Notes: generated by a model not told the origin, from the sequence alone. A stretch of 64,000 nucleotides of DNA from Pyxidicoccus parkwaysis (GCF_017301735.1 NZ_CP071090.1:1364001-1428000), one strand, 5' to 3'. Numbered from the stretch's first letter, positions 40,696 to 50,222 are shown. Numbers and translations are program-made.

Positions 40696-41751
40696 GTGTT
40701 GCGACGCGTCTCGTGGGTGTTTCTCGCGGTGATGGCCTTGGCCGGTTGCAGGACTTCGGGCGGTGGCAGCGGGTTCGGGCGGAGCGGTGGCGCGGTGCCG
40801 GAGGGGTTCCAGGCGCTGACGGTTCCCCGCGATGACATTCCCATTGGCGCCATCTGGATGGACGGCGTAGGCCCCGACGGCCCCGGGCAGCCCGAGGCCA
40901 ACCGCGTCCGCACGCAGAGCGTCGCGTCGCTGGACTCCAACCAGACACTCTCCGCGGGCGTCGAGGGCGCCATTGCCCAGTACCTCAAGCTGACGGGCTC
41001 GGGCTCGGAGAAGGTGCACATCAATCTCACGTCGCTGACCATCGAGCGCGTCAAGTCGCTCGCGGACGTGCAGCTCGGCTCGGGCCAGGGGCTCCTGTAC
41101 GAGGGGCTCCGCGCGGGGAAGATAACGCTCACCTACAAGTCGACGCTCGAGGCCAAGGTCCGCGCCGCCGCCGAGGAGAAGCACCTTCCCATCACCGCTT
41201 CGCTGGGTGGTAACTCGGAGAACGCGCTGGTGCTGGATGGCAGTGGGCTCTTCATCGGCTACCGCGTCGTCCGGTTGGTGCCGGATGGCGTGGACCGCGA
41301 CAAGGAGCGGCTGGAGGCGGGAGAGGTGGTCCGCCTGGAGCCCTATGAAATCGAGCTCAACACCGGGCCGATGATCAAGTGCTACTGCTCCACCGGCAGG
41401 GATGGGGCGGCCTACAACCGGTGCAGCCAGGAAGCGCCCTCGGTGGCCAGCGTCGTGAACTACAGCCGCTTCTCCGGCACGGGTGGCCAGTCCTACGCCG
41501 AGAAGTTCCAGGTGCCGGGGGCCATGTCCGGCGTGGCGCGCGTCAGCCTCGGAACCACCGTGTCGGACGAGGCGGTCTCCGCCGACACGCTCAACTTCCG
41601 GTTGATCTACGCGCCCATGGTCCAGGACGGGACGCAGCACGGGCTGCCGCAGATCTGCTCCGTCTTCCTGGACGACAAGAGCTACGTGGAGTTGGTGCGC
41701 AGCCGCTTCCGCATCCAGGGCGTGCTGCATCCGTCAGCCCCTGGCTGGTGA
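40696..41751 (+). CDS. Lipoprotein of unknown function
   Basis: A 351-residue lipoprotein with signal VSWVFLAVMALAGC (lipobox LAGC). The mature part begins with a Gly/Ser-rich segment, then a mixed alpha/beta domain (GAIAQYLKLTGSGSEKVHINLTSLTIERVK). Two cysteines (KCYCSTGR) lie near residue 235. No family is recognised. The start is ambiguous: GTG 40693, GTG 40696 and TTG 40699 follow GGAGG at 40689-40693; the central one is listed. It is divergent from the MBL-fold gene and followed by the hydrolase lipoprotein after 40 bp, possibly one operon. Confidence 0.65.
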   Translation: MLRRVSWVFLAVMALAGCRTSGGGSGFGRSGGAVPEGFQALTVPRDDIPIGAIWMDGVGPDGPGQPEANRVRTQSVASLDSNQTLSAGVEGAIAQYLKLTGSGSEKVHINLTSLTIERVKSLADVQLGSGQGLLYEGLRAGKITLTYKSTLEAKVRAAAEEKHLPITASLGGNSENALVLDGSGLFIGYRVVRLVPDGVDRDKERLEAGEVVRLEPYEIELNTGPMIKCYCSTGRDGAAYNRCSQEAPSVASVVNYSRFSGTGGQSYAEKFQVPGAMSGVARVSLGTTVSDEAVSADTLNFRLIYAPMVQDGTQHGLPQICSVFLDDKSYVELVRSRFRIQGVLHPSAPGW

Positions 41752-41791
41752 CGCGTGAAACTTCCCGGCACGCCCCGTGTTGGAGACCACC

Positions 41792-43000
41792 ATGAAAAAT
41801 TCATGGTGGATTCTGACCGGGGTGCTCGCCGTCACGGGTTGTGGGCCGTCCACGGGAGTCGATGAAGAGTCTCACGTCGCCGTCGCGGCGCTGGAAGCCG
41901 GCGCCACGGCGTCGGTCTGCGCTCCGCGTCCGTATGGCACGGAGGTAGCGTCCACGGCCGCGACGACGGAGCCGACGGTGTACGGCGTCCAGGGCCCGCT
42001 CCCGGTGCGCGTGGCGTCCGACGTGCCCAATGCGCTCTGGCCGGAGATGCCCATCACCGTCTACCGGCCGGATGACCGGGCCTCGTACCCGGTGCTGTTC
42101 TACTCGCACGCCTACGGCGGCTCGGACCACACGCACGTTGCTCCGCTGCTCCAGCGCCTGGCGAGCAATGGCTACAACGTGGTGTTCGTGCCGTACATGA
42201 ACACGGGCACGCGCAACTCGCAGTACGACACCCTGTGGAACGGCTTCGTGGCGGCCGCGAAGCAATATGGCTCGCGGTTCGACCTCACCCGCGTCGGGTT
42301 CATCGGCCACTCCTTCGGTGGAGGCGCCACGCCGGAGATGGCTCGCCGCGCCTTCGCGGACCCGACGCACAACGGGCTCACCTCCGCGTGGGGAAGCGCG
42401 GGCCGCTTCATGTTCATCATGGCGCCCTGGTTCTCGTTCCCCAACCTCAAGAACCCGACGGCGACGAATGACCACTACCGGGATTTGCCGCTCGACGTGA
42501 AGACAGTCATCCAGGTGTATGCGGATGACGACACCAATGACCACCTCATCGCCGTGAATGACATCTGGAACAAGCTGCCGCCCGACTTGCAGGAGAAGGG
42601 CTGGCAGCTCGTGAAGAGCGACGGCTGCGAGGGGCAGTGGCTCAACGCGGGGCACTCCACGCCCGCGGGGTACAGCAGCACTCCGCCGGGCTCGTGGGAC
42701 AACGGGCACGACTTGTGGGCCGTCGCCCGGCGCATCCATGCACTGGCGGCCTACGCGCTGAAGGGCAGCGGTGCCGTGGCGCGCGCCATCGCCTTCCCGT
42801 CGACGGCGGATGCGCTCGGCCTGGGCAACTGGAAGGGCTGTGGCGGACGGGCGGTGGTGCCCATGGAGGCCAGCGCGACGACGCCAATTCTCTCGGCGTG
42901 CGGCGGAGGTGGTGATGCGACGGCGCAGGAGTATGTCTTCACGTACTCGGCGGCCGCGCACTGCACCTGGTCCGACACGGGCGCTCCGGCTTGTCGCTGA
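41792..43000 (+). CDS. Secreted alpha/beta-hydrolase lipoprotein
   Basis: A 402-residue lipoprotein (lipobox VTGC, Cys17). The catalytic fold shows the nucleophile elbow GHSFGGG near residue 173, an oxyanion-side HAYGGSDHT block near 108, and a candidate Asp and His further on (YADDDTNDH, GSWDNGHD). It resembles chlorophyllase/PET-hydrolase-like alpha/beta hydrolases of the platelet-activating-factor acetylhydrolase type, which cleave esters. Several Cys (GCEG, GCGG, ACGG, HCTW) suggest disulfides. GGAG lies 8 nt before the ATG at 41792. Its target ester is unknown; a role in digesting prey lipids is inference. Confidence 0.8.
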   Translation: MKNSWWILTGVLAVTGCGPSTGVDEESHVAVAALEAGATASVCAPRPYGTEVASTAATTEPTVYGVQGPLPVRVASDVPNALWPEMPITVYRPDDRASYPVLFYSHAYGGSDHTHVAPLLQRLASNGYNVVFVPYMNTGTRNSQYDTLWNGFVAAAKQYGSRFDLTRVGFIGHSFGGGATPEMARRAFADPTHNGLTSAWGSAGRFMFIMAPWFSFPNLKNPTATNDHYRDLPLDVKTVIQVYADDDTNDHLIAVNDIWNKLPPDLQEKGWQLVKSDGCEGQWLNAGHSTPAGYSSTPPGSWDNGHDLWAVARRIHALAAYALKGSGAVARAIAFPSTADALGLGNWKGCGGRAVVPMEASATTPILSACGGGGDATAQEYVFTYSAAAHCTWSDTGAPACR

Positions 43001-43041
43001 CGGGAGGTTTCGGCTGACGGAGGGCGCGCGCGTCCGGCGTG

Positions 43042-44421
43042 CTACGGCCCTCCCACGGCCCCGGTACTCGCCGGAGCCGGCGTGGCGCCCTTGCGGCGGC
43101 GCCAGTAGAGGAAGACGGGCACGCCCGCGCCGAGCAGCAGCGTGCCCTTGATCGCGTTGAGCGGGTTGGAGGCCGTCGAGCCCAGCACCACGTACAGCGC
43201 GGCGGCGATGAAGAGGAGCGGAGTGATGGGGTAGCCGGGCACGCGGTAGGCCGCGCGTGGCACGAGCCCCTGTCGCTCGCGGGCGCGGTACACGAAGAGG
43301 GTTGCGGCCGTGGCGCCGAAGACGAGCCAGTCGGCGAAGACGACGTAGTCGAGCAGCTCGCCGTACGTGCCCGTGCCCGTGAGGAGGATGGCCCACACGG
43401 CCTGGAAGAGGATGGCCGTGGAGGGTGTGCGGTAGCGCGGGTGCAGCCGAGCCATCCAGGGGAAGAACAGTCCGTCCGCGGCCATGGCCTGGTACACGCG
43501 GGGCGAGACGAGGATGACGAGGTTGAGGAACCCGAAGGTGGAGAGCGCCACGCCCGCGGTGATGAACGTGCGGCCCGCGGGCCCGAGCAACTGGCCGAGC
43601 GCATCCGCCGCCGGAGCGCTGCTCGCCGCGAGCCCGCCAGCGCCGAGCGTGCGCAGGTACGTGAGGTTCGCGAGCAGATACACCGTCACCACGCCGATGA
43701 CGCCGAGGAGCAGGGCGCGCGGAAGGTTGCGCTCGGGGTCGACCATCTCCTCGGCCACGAAGTTGGTCTGCTGCCACCCGCCGTAGCTGAAGAGCACGGG
43801 GACGAGCGCCGCGCCCATGGCGAGCACGAGGGAGTCCGGCGCCTGAGGAACCGCTGCCTCCACGGCGGCACCCGGCCCGGCGAGCAGCAGGCCCGCGCCC
43901 ACGAGCACTGCGAGCGCCAGCAGCTTGAGCACGGTGAATACATTCTGCGTGAGAGCGCCGGGGCGCACGCCGAAGTAGTTGACGCCGGAGAGCAGGACGA
44001 TGGCGCCGACGGCGAGTGGGAAGCGGAAGTCGGGCCCGAGCCCCGTGAGCGCGAGGGTGTAGTTGGCGAACGTCACCGCCACGGCGGCGATGGCGCCAGT
44101 CGCAATCATGAGCATCATTCCCCAGGCATTGAGGAACGCGGGCAGCGGGCCGAAGGCATCTCGCAGGTAGACGTAGCTGCCGCCCGCCTTGGGAATGCGC
44201 TGTCCCAATTCGCCGTACACGAAGGCGCCGATGAGTGCGACCACGCCTCCGAGCAACCACACGCCCAGGGTGAGCCCCGGCGTGTGGACGCGCTGCGCGA
44301 CGATGGCGGGGTTGAGGAAGATGCCCGAGCCGATGATGCCGCCGATGACGAGCATCACCCCCGAGAAGAGGCCGACTCGTCGCGCATAACCTTCTTCATT
44401 CCGGGGAGGGGGAGGGCTCAT
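43042..44421 (-). CDS. APC-superfamily amino-acid permease (LAT-like)
   Basis: A 459-residue inner-membrane transporter with about 12 helices. Helix 1 contains the substrate-binding loop GGIIGSGIFLNP near 27-38, and helix 3 region GELGQRIPKAGGSYVYLRDAFG is strongly typical of APC exchangers. The rest follows (FSYGGWQQTNFVAEEM, typical of the LAT/y+L branch). It should exchange neutral or basic amino acids by antiport or proton symport. It lies alone, divergent from the HEAT-repeat gene across about 140 bp. Confidence 0.9.
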   Translation of the reverse strand: MSPPPPRNEEGYARRVGLFSGVMLVIGGIIGSGIFLNPAIVAQRVHTPGLTLGVWLLGGVVALIGAFVYGELGQRIPKAGGSYVYLRDAFGPLPAFLNAWGMMLMIATGAIAAVAVTFANYTLALTGLGPDFRFPLAVGAIVLLSGVNYFGVRPGALTQNVFTVLKLLALAVLVGAGLLLAGPGAAVEAAVPQAPDSLVLAMGAALVPVLFSYGGWQQTNFVAEEMVDPERNLPRALLLGVIGVVTVYLLANLTYLRTLGAGGLAASSAPAADALGQLLGPAGRTFITAGVALSTFGFLNLVILVSPRVYQAMAADGLFFPWMARLHPRYRTPSTAILFQAVWAILLTGTGTYGELLDYVVFADWLVFGATAATLFVYRARERQGLVPRAAYRVPGYPITPLLFIAAALYVVLGSTASNPLNAIKGTLLLGAGVPVFLYWRRRKGATPAPASTGAVGGP

Positions 44422-44562
44422 GGGGCCGCGAGCATAGTCCGGGGCTCGGGTTGCGGCGGTGCCCCGGACTCGCTAGCTTGTGTCGCGGTTGCTGCATCCA
44501 CGCAGCCGGTCTCGCCAGCCGGTCCCAACTCGGCGTCTGGATTGACCTCGGTCCCCAGTCTG

Positions 44563-46176
44563 GTGTGGTCCTCGCGTGAGAGCATCCGCGCGCAACTGCT
44601 GTCCCATTTCCAAACATTGCCGCAGGAGCGCAGAAACCATCGGCAGCGGGTCCTCCGCCTGCTCGGTCTCTTCGGTGGCTCGGAGCATGCGGAGTTCCTG
44701 CTCACGGTGGCGTTCGACGCCCGGGAGGACGTGGAGACGCGTGTCACCGCGATGCGAGCCGCCCTCGAGCACAGCGCGTCACTCTCGGGCCCCGTGCTCC
44801 GCCGCTTCACCGAGAACCTTCAAGGGATCGATCACTGCCCTTGCTGCATTCCATCCCTGAGCGAGGTCTGTGCCCTCGCGCATACGGAGAGCGCCCAGGA
44901 TGCCGCCATGGCGGCGCTGGAAGAGGCCTCTGCTTGGGCGCGCGAGAGCGTGCTCGTGTCCGCGCGGCACAGGCCGTTGTCTCGGCGCATCGTCGAATGG
45001 CTGTTCTCGCGCTGGTTCATGCACGACCGCTTCCAGCTCGCCACGGATGAGGACTGGGGACGCAGGGCCAACTTCCGGGTGGCGGTGGCCCACCATGAGC
45101 GCCCGGAGGCCTGGAAGCTCCTCGAGGAGTGGACACGCCAGGCGGCTCCCGCCGGGATGGACCTGGACGTGTTCCGGGAGCTGCCACTGGACGCGCTGGC
45201 GCGACTCCTGCGCGAGGCGCCCGAGCACCATCAGTCCGCCGCCCGGCTGCTCATGCTGCCGTTGCCGGAGCTGATTGCCCACTTCGGCCAGTCCCAGCTG
45301 TTGCGCCGCATCGAGCGCGTCGCGCGCGACGAGAGCGTGGCCCAGAAGGTGTCGTACTCCATCAAGCCGGGTCCACGGGCCATCTGCCGGGCCCTGGACC
45401 TGTTGGTGGAATGGCCGGAGGCGCGGCCGGCCCTCCGGGCGCTGCTCTGCGACTTCTCCCTCGCCGAGGGGGTGCGGTGCGAGCTGTTGGACCGCCTCTT
45501 TGTCCAGGACCGCGCCATGGTCCTGCGCTGGGCCCTCGTCGCGGTGAGGTATCCCGACAACGCGCTGCTGGTGCGCTTCGTCCTCGAGTGCGCGGCGAAG
45601 CAGCCGGAGCCGGGAGACCGTCCTCTATTCCTGGCGGCGTTGCGAGGCGAGGACGACGAAGCCCGGGCCACCGCGCTGGAGGGGCTGTTCGCCCTGGGCG
45701 AGTCGGGGGCAGGCTGGTGCGACCGGCTCATCTCCCTGGTTCATTCGAGCCACGAGCGTGTGCGCCTCTGTGCAGCCGCGTGCCTCGTCCGGGAAGGCAT
45801 GCGTGAGTGGCTTCCGCTGCTGAGAGAGAAGGTGCTCGAGGTCCCCGAGTCCGCGATGCGCCTGGTGGCAATTCACTGGCTCGGGCGGGTGGACGCGGAG
45901 GGCAGCCGGCCCGTGCTGAGGCAATTGCTGGCGGAGGCGCCGACGGGGGCCCGCGGGTACTACCATCCGGGGGCGGACGAAGCGGCCTGGGCCCTCTCAC
46001 GGCTGGGGACGACCGAGGACCTCTCGGTGTTGCTCGCCGCCACGCTGCGGGGCACCTGCTCGCCGCGAACGGACCGGGAGCTGGAGTACCACCTGGCGCG
46101 ACAGGAGGGACGCCCGACACCGGAAGTCCCTCCGCCCTTGTCCCAACAGAGCAGTCGCCGACTCCTGGGGCTGTAG
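44563..46176 (+). CDS. HEAT-repeat-like protein of unknown function
   Basis: About 537 residues of paired helices typical of HEAT/armadillo solenoids (for example RALDLLVEWPEARPALRALLCDF, ALRGEDDEARATALEGLFALGESG, RLCAAACLVREGMREWLPLLREKV). A CPCC cluster lies near residue 93. No signal or membrane segment is seen, so it probably scaffolds cytosolic proteins. The start is uncertain: GTG 44563 is listed, TTG 44542 is also possible, and no ATG lies in frame nearby. The large open frame upstream of it is the antisense of the permease and is not coding. It converges with the next gene, 3 bp apart. Confidence 0.68.
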   Translation: MWSSRESIRAQLLSHFQTLPQERRNHRQRVLRLLGLFGGSEHAEFLLTVAFDAREDVETRVTAMRAALEHSASLSGPVLRRFTENLQGIDHCPCCIPSLSEVCALAHTESAQDAAMAALEEASAWARESVLVSARHRPLSRRIVEWLFSRWFMHDRFQLATDEDWGRRANFRVAVAHHERPEAWKLLEEWTRQAAPAGMDLDVFRELPLDALARLLREAPEHHQSAARLLMLPLPELIAHFGQSQLLRRIERVARDESVAQKVSYSIKPGPRAICRALDLLVEWPEARPALRALLCDFSLAEGVRCELLDRLFVQDRAMVLRWALVAVRYPDNALLVRFVLECAAKQPEPGDRPLFLAALRGEDDEARATALEGLFALGESGAGWCDRLISLVHSSHERVRLCAAACLVREGMREWLPLLREKVLEVPESAMRLVAIHWLGRVDAEGSRPVLRQLLAEAPTGARGYYHPGADEAAWALSRLGTTEDLSVLLAATLRGTCSPRTDRELEYHLARQEGRPTPEVPPPLSQQSSRRLLGL

Positions 46177-46179
46177 GCG

Positions 46180-46698
46180 TCAGCCCAGGAGGCGGCGAAG
46201 GTCCGTGGCGTCGACCCACCCGATGCACTCAACGGGAATCACGGAGAAGCCACGCTCGGCCAGCTCGACGAGCGCGGGTGGAACCCAGCCATACACGACG
46301 CCGCCAAACCTCCCGGTGTCTTCATGTGCGAACCAGGTGTCCCACCCGGGAATGTCGTAGTCATCCAGGAAGCCATTCGAGGGAGCTGTCGCGGCTGCGC
46401 AGATGTCGGTGTTGAAGTCGGTCATGAGTACCCGGCCTCCACACAGCTCGCCCAGGGGAGGGAGTGGCTGGCGCGTGCGCTCCAGCGCCTCCCGGCGACG
46501 TCTGACAATGAAGTCCACGACCTCCGCGCCCACGGCGGGGGTATCGAGCAGTCTTCGCACCTGGGTGTCGCCGTCTTGCTGGAAGAACGGAGACATCAGC
46601 TCCGCGGACCTCGTCGTCTCACCCGCGCGCTCGGCGACTGCCCGGGCGCTGCACCACGCGATGGTCTCCGCCAGTTGGAGCTTGAAGTCGGTCGTCAT
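46180..46698 (-). CDS. Hypothetical protein (172 residues)
   Basis: A soluble 172-residue protein with a helical first half (FKLQLAETIAWCSARAVAERAG, VVDFIVRRRREALERTRQ) and a second half rich in aromatic residues (DYDIPGWDTWFAHEDTGRFGGVVYGWVPP, VIPVECIGWVDATDLRRLLG). No family is recognised; the size and mixed character recall immunity or cytosolic sensor proteins, but I see no neighbouring toxin. The ATG at 46698 gives the shortest sensible frame. It follows the propeller gene by 74 bp on the same strand. Confidence 0.7.
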   Translation of the reverse strand: MTTDFKLQLAETIAWCSARAVAERAGETTRSAELMSPFFQQDGDTQVRRLLDTPAVGAEVVDFIVRRRREALERTRQPLPPLGELCGGRVLMTDFNTDICAAATAPSNGFLDDYDIPGWDTWFAHEDTGRFGGVVYGWVPPALVELAERGFSVIPVECIGWVDATDLRRLLG

Positions 46699-46772
46699 CG
46701 GCCATGAACCCTTGTCGAAGAGTCCCGATGTTAGCGCGAGAACCCTTCGGGTGGGGCTCATCAACGATGCCC

Positions 46773-48302
46773 TCAGGGAATGGGCGCGAACTTCACGATG
46801 CGTTTGTGCCCTGTCTCTTCGGCGCCACGGTCGGCCACGTAGATGAAGCCATTCGCATCCACCTCGACATCCACGGGGTCGATGATGTCGCTCCCCGCCG
46901 AGCAGCCGCCCGTGGTGCTGATTCGTCGCTGGCACCCGAACCCGCTCGCATCACAAATCCAGACACCCGCGTTGGGACTCGTGGCGCTGGAGCTGAAGTA
47001 CGCCACGTACAGCCGCCCGTCGGGCCCGGTGGACATGAAGGCGATGCTCCCCTCCGCTCCCCCGAGCGTCGCCGTGGTGACTCCGCCCGTCCCTGTCAGG
47101 GACATCCGATGGATGCGATTGGCATTGCTGCCGAAGTAGTACTCGCCCATGAAGATGTAGGAGTTGTTCGCCGCGACGCTGGCCAGCGGCAGGTCGCTGC
47201 CCGCGTGGAACTGCCAGGTGTTGCTCTGCCGGTAGTAGCGGCCGATGAAGTTGCCCGAGGCATTCATCGCCTCCACCCGGCCCGTCATGTACGTGGTGCC
47301 GCAGGTCGGGCTGGAGTACGCGGCGCCGACACCGCCCTGGCCGATGTAGAGGTTGCCGGTGGAGGTGATGGCCACGCCCCACGCGAGTCCTCCCGCGAAG
47401 TTTCCGAGCGTGGCGTGCGCGCTCTTGTACCGCTGGGTGCCCGTCACGTCCGGGTCGTCCTGCCCGGCGAAGCTGCAGTCCGTGGCGAGGTTGTAGAAGT
47501 CCGTGCTGTCCACATTCGCGGGCGTGGTGCTCAGGGCCGTCTTGAGGCCCTTGTAGTGGCCGCGCGCCCACACGGGCGTCAGCGTGCTCGTACCCGTGTC
47601 CCGCACCTTGAAGACCATCTTGTTGGCGCCACGGGTGAGGGCCTGGTTCTCCTGGTAGTAGAGCGTGATGACGCCGCCCTCCTGCGTGGCGGCGATGTCT
47701 CCGTTGAAGCTCGGGATGTAGCCGGAGGGACGGCTCAGGATGAACTGCGAGGGCAGGGTGCCGTCGGAGTTATAGACATACAGCGAATACGAATCCTGCA
47801 CGTAGACCCGCCCGCTCTGGCGCTCGACGGCGAGCGACTTCAGCGGATGCGAGAAGGTATTCGTCGTGGTGTTGGTGATGCCGTGGCTCGTCCACTCCGC
47901 CACGTACTGGCCGGGCGCGAAGGTGGACGGGTCGATGGTGAAGGCCCCGAAGTCCGCCGGGCTGTCGCACGCGGTGGAGGTGCCGGTGTCGTTGTCGTAC
48001 GACACCACCTTCCAGTACCAGGGCCCGGCGCCCGGCAGGCTCACCGAGTAGGGAGGCGACGTCACCAGCGCGCCATTCACGGCCGGGGAAGAGAAGTCGG
48101 GCTGGTCATCGACGGTGAGGCGGTAGCTCAGCGCCCCCGCGCCGCCCGTCCAGCCCAGGGAGACCTTCTGGCCGCACGTGGTGTCCACCCGGGGCTCGCT
48201 GGCCGGGGCGGGACACTCCGGCGCCTGCGCGGTGGCCGTTCCTCCGGACAACACCATGGACAGACATGCCGCCATCACCGACGTGGGCCAGGGGCCTCGC
48301 AT
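46773..48302 (-). CDS. Secreted beta-propeller (NHL-like) protein
   Basis: A 509-residue exported protein. A signal peptide (MAACLSMVLSGGTATA) leads to an Fn3-like domain at about 27-125 with several Cys (SEPRVDTTCGQKVSLGW, GPWYWKVVSY). The rest carries repeated propeller blades (SLAVERQSGRVYVQD, AWGVAITSTGNLYIGQGG, DVEVDANGFIYVADRG), the NHL type. It has no catalytic motif, so adhesion or ligand binding is likely. The ATG at 48302 is chosen for the signal. A perfect stem-loop about 110 bp upstream separates it from the preceding lipoprotein. Confidence 0.75.
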   Translation of the reverse strand: MRGPWPTSVMAACLSMVLSGGTATAQAPECPAPASEPRVDTTCGQKVSLGWTGGAGALSYRLTVDDQPDFSSPAVNGALVTSPPYSVSLPGAGPWYWKVVSYDNDTGTSTACDSPADFGAFTIDPSTFAPGQYVAEWTSHGITNTTTNTFSHPLKSLAVERQSGRVYVQDSYSLYVYNSDGTLPSQFILSRPSGYIPSFNGDIAATQEGGVITLYYQENQALTRGANKMVFKVRDTGTSTLTPVWARGHYKGLKTALSTTPANVDSTDFYNLATDCSFAGQDDPDVTGTQRYKSAHATLGNFAGGLAWGVAITSTGNLYIGQGGVGAAYSSPTCGTTYMTGRVEAMNASGNFIGRYYRQSNTWQFHAGSDLPLASVAANNSYIFMGEYYFGSNANRIHRMSLTGTGGVTTATLGGAEGSIAFMSTGPDGRLYVAYFSSSATSPNAGVWICDASGFGCQRRISTTGGCSAGSDIIDPVDVEVDANGFIYVADRGAEETGHKRIVKFAPIP

Positions 48303-48409
48303 GAGTCGCTCCTTCGGGCAGTGACACCTCGAAAGGCAAACATGCACCTCCAAGGGAGCGATTCCCTGGCAGCGCTACGACAAGATTCCGATATGGCAAT
48401 TCCACACAG

Positions 48410-48437
48410 GAGGCGCCCACACGCGAGGGCGCCTCCG
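48410..48437 (-). terminator. Terminator stem-loop after the 228-residue lipoprotein gene
   Basis: GGAGGCGCCC (48410-48419) and GGGCGCCTCC (48428-48437) form a perfect 10-bp stem with an 8-nt loop, between the lipoprotein stop (48493) and the propeller start. Confidence 0.7.
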
Positions 48438-48492
48438 GAGAGTTTCGCTCGGCGAATCCACGGGCCCGTGAGTCCTGGCGCTCGCGGAGCCG

Positions 48493-49179
48493 TCAGTCTC
48501 CGGCCGCCGCGAGCTGCCAGTCGCCCTTCGCGCTGATGCCCACGCGCAGGCCGAGGTAGCCCGTGCCGCCCTGTTTCATCGCCTGGATTTGCTTCTCCGG
48601 GTAGACGCCCACCACGGCCTGCCAGTCCTTGTCCGCGTTGGTGACGTGCACGGCGGGCCAGTAATAGGCCTCGCCCTGCTTCGCGTAGGGGAGGTTGAGG
48701 ACCTGGACCATCCTCGCCAGCACGGGCTCTCCCTGCTGCTCCACGCGGCGCCAGTACGCCGCCGGGCCCTCGCCATCACCGAAGCTGTAGCGCAGGCCCT
48801 TGCCATTCTCATCGGCCAGCTTCGCGAGCGCCGCGTAGTCACACGCCACGGCGGCGGCGATGATGCGGCGGCGCATGCCCTCCACGAGCGGCGGCAAGGG
48901 CGGCATCTGAATCGAGGTCTTCGCGCTCAGCGCGGCCGCCGAGCACGTCCTGCTTCCCGCATCCGGCGAAGCGGGCACTTCCGCCAGCCCTCCCGCATCC
49001 GGTGCTCCCGCCTCGGTGGTGTCCGCGGAAGGAGCGGGCGCACCGGCATCGGGCACCTCGGCGGGACGGGCCTGCGCGAGAGGCGCACCGGCATCGACGA
49101 CGGGGGCGCCCGGCGGACGCTCCGAGCAGGCGAAGAGGGAGACGGCGACACAGGCGGACAGCAGCAAGGACCGGTTCAT
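48493..49179 (-). CDS. Lipoprotein of unknown function (228 residues)
   Basis: A lipoprotein with signal SLLLSACVAVSLFAC (Cys18). A Pro/Ala/Asp-rich linker spans about 20-72 (DAGAPLAQARPAE, DAGAPAPSAD repeats of DAG type). The mature domain (about 73-228) is alpha/beta: RRIIAAAVACDYAALAKLADENG, then VLNLPYAKQGEAYYWPAVH and WQAVVGVYPEKQIQAMKQGG, ending GISAKGDWQLAAAGD. It resembles small lipoproteins of unknown function in myxobacteria. The start is fixed by the signal. A DAG-type spacer also appears in the GH114 protein. Confidence 0.75.
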   Translation of the reverse strand: MNRSLLLSACVAVSLFACSERPPGAPVVDAGAPLAQARPAEVPDAGAPAPSADTTEAGAPDAGGLAEVPASPDAGSRTCSAAALSAKTSIQMPPLPPLVEGMRRRIIAAAVACDYAALAKLADENGKGLRYSFGDGEGPAAYWRRVEQQGEPVLARMVQVLNLPYAKQGEAYYWPAVHVTNADKDWQAVVGVYPEKQIQAMKQGGTGYLGLRVGISAKGDWQLAAAGD

Positions 49180-49231
49180 GGCGCGCCCTTGTAGACCACG
49201 GCGCGCGCCGGAGGCACCGGCTCGTGTGTCC

Positions 49232-49450
49232 TCAGTCGCCCGTGGGTGACTCGATGACAACGGCGAACGGGTCGAACGGCTTGTCGTCCTGCTTCTTCTT
49301 CTTGCCGTCGGGCATGCCCCACTCGCCGGTGGGATGGTCCGGCCGCACGGAGGAGTACGGGTCTATCTTCACCGGCACGCCGAACACCTTCGGGTTCTTC
49401 TTCGGCTCCGAAGGCTTCCCAAAGTTCGAACCGCTGTCGCCGTCGCTCAT
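49232..49450 (-). CDS. Small charged hypothetical protein (72 residues)
   Basis: A 72-residue soluble protein rich in Lys, Asp and Pro (GKPSEPKKNPKVFGVPVKID, DGKKKKQDDKPFDPFAVVIE). There is no signal or membrane segment. The upstream in-frame extension looks non-coding, so the ATG at 49450 is used. No function is recognised. It is divergent from the SRAP gene across 97 bp, which carries both promoters. Confidence 0.55.
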   Translation of the reverse strand: MSDGDSGSNFGKPSEPKKNPKVFGVPVKIDPYSSVRPDHPTGEWGMPDGKKKKQDDKPFDPFAVVIESPTGD

Positions 49451-49547
49451 GCCCTCCAGCCTACCGCGACGGCCGTCCGCCTGCTTCCCGGCACTCCGGC
49501 CGCGACTTCCTTGGGCGTTGCCTGACTCGGGGCGATAATCCGCCGCC

Positions 49548-50222
49548 ATGTGTGGACGTGTCACCGTCAGGACTTCTCCCGACCAGCTCGTGGCCGAGCT
49601 GGGACTTGCCGGCATCCGCGCCTCGGTGGACCGGCCGCGCTACAACCTGTGCCCCACCCAGTTGATGCCGGTGGTGCCCAATGACGGCGCGCGCATGCTG
49701 GACGCCTTCCGCTGGGGCCTCATCCCCTCGTGGGCGAAGGACGCGAGCATCGGCAGCAAGCTCATCAACGCCCGCGGCGAGACGGTGGCGGAGAAGCCCA
49801 GCTTCCGCACCGCGCTGAAGAAGCGGCGCTGCCTGGTGCTGGTGGACGGCTGGTACGAGTGGAAGCAGTCCACGAAGCCGAAGACGCCCTTCCACTTCCA
49901 CCGCAAGGACGGCAAGGTCCTCGCCCTGGCCGGCCTGTGGGAGGAGTGGACGGCGCCGGACACCGGCGAGGTGCTCAACACCTGCACCATCATCACCACC
50001 GGCCCCAACGCGCTGATGGCGCCCATCCATGACCGGATGCCCGTCATCCTCTCGCCCCAGGCGCAGGAGGTGTGGCTGCGGCCCGAGCCTCAGGACTCCG
50101 CCGTGCTGCTGCCCCTGCTGGTGCCCTTCTCCGACGACACGCTCGACGCCTACGAGGTGGCGCGTGTCGTGAACTCTCCCAGCAACGACACTCCCGCCTG
50201 CGTCGAGCGCGTCGCCGCCTGA
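49548..50222 (+). CDS. SRAP-family protein (YedK/HMCES-like abasic-site crosslinker)
   Basis: A 224-residue SOS-response-associated peptidase family protein. Cys2 follows the initiator Met (MCGRVTV) and, after Met removal, forms a thiazolidine link to abasic sites in single-stranded DNA, shielding them during replication. Other conserved positions are present: Asn in RYNLCPTQ, Glu in ARGETVAEKPSF, and His in IHDRMPVIL. The length is typical. It is monocistronic, so it may respond to DNA damage; I see no clear LexA box. Confidence 0.92.
   Translation: MCGRVTVRTSPDQLVAELGLAGIRASVDRPRYNLCPTQLMPVVPNDGARMLDAFRWGLIPSWAKDASIGSKLINARGETVAEKPSFRTALKKRRCLVLVDGWYEWKQSTKPKTPFHFHRKDGKVLALAGLWEEWTAPDTGEVLNTCTIITTGPNALMAPIHDRMPVILSPQAQEVWLRPEPQDSAVLLPLLVPFSDDTLDAYEVARVVNSPSNDTPACVERVAA

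Noticed and set aside
43039-44541. Plus-strand extension of the HEAT protein by about 500 codons
   Set aside because: It is the antisense of the APC permease gene; only the part after about 44542 has coding character.
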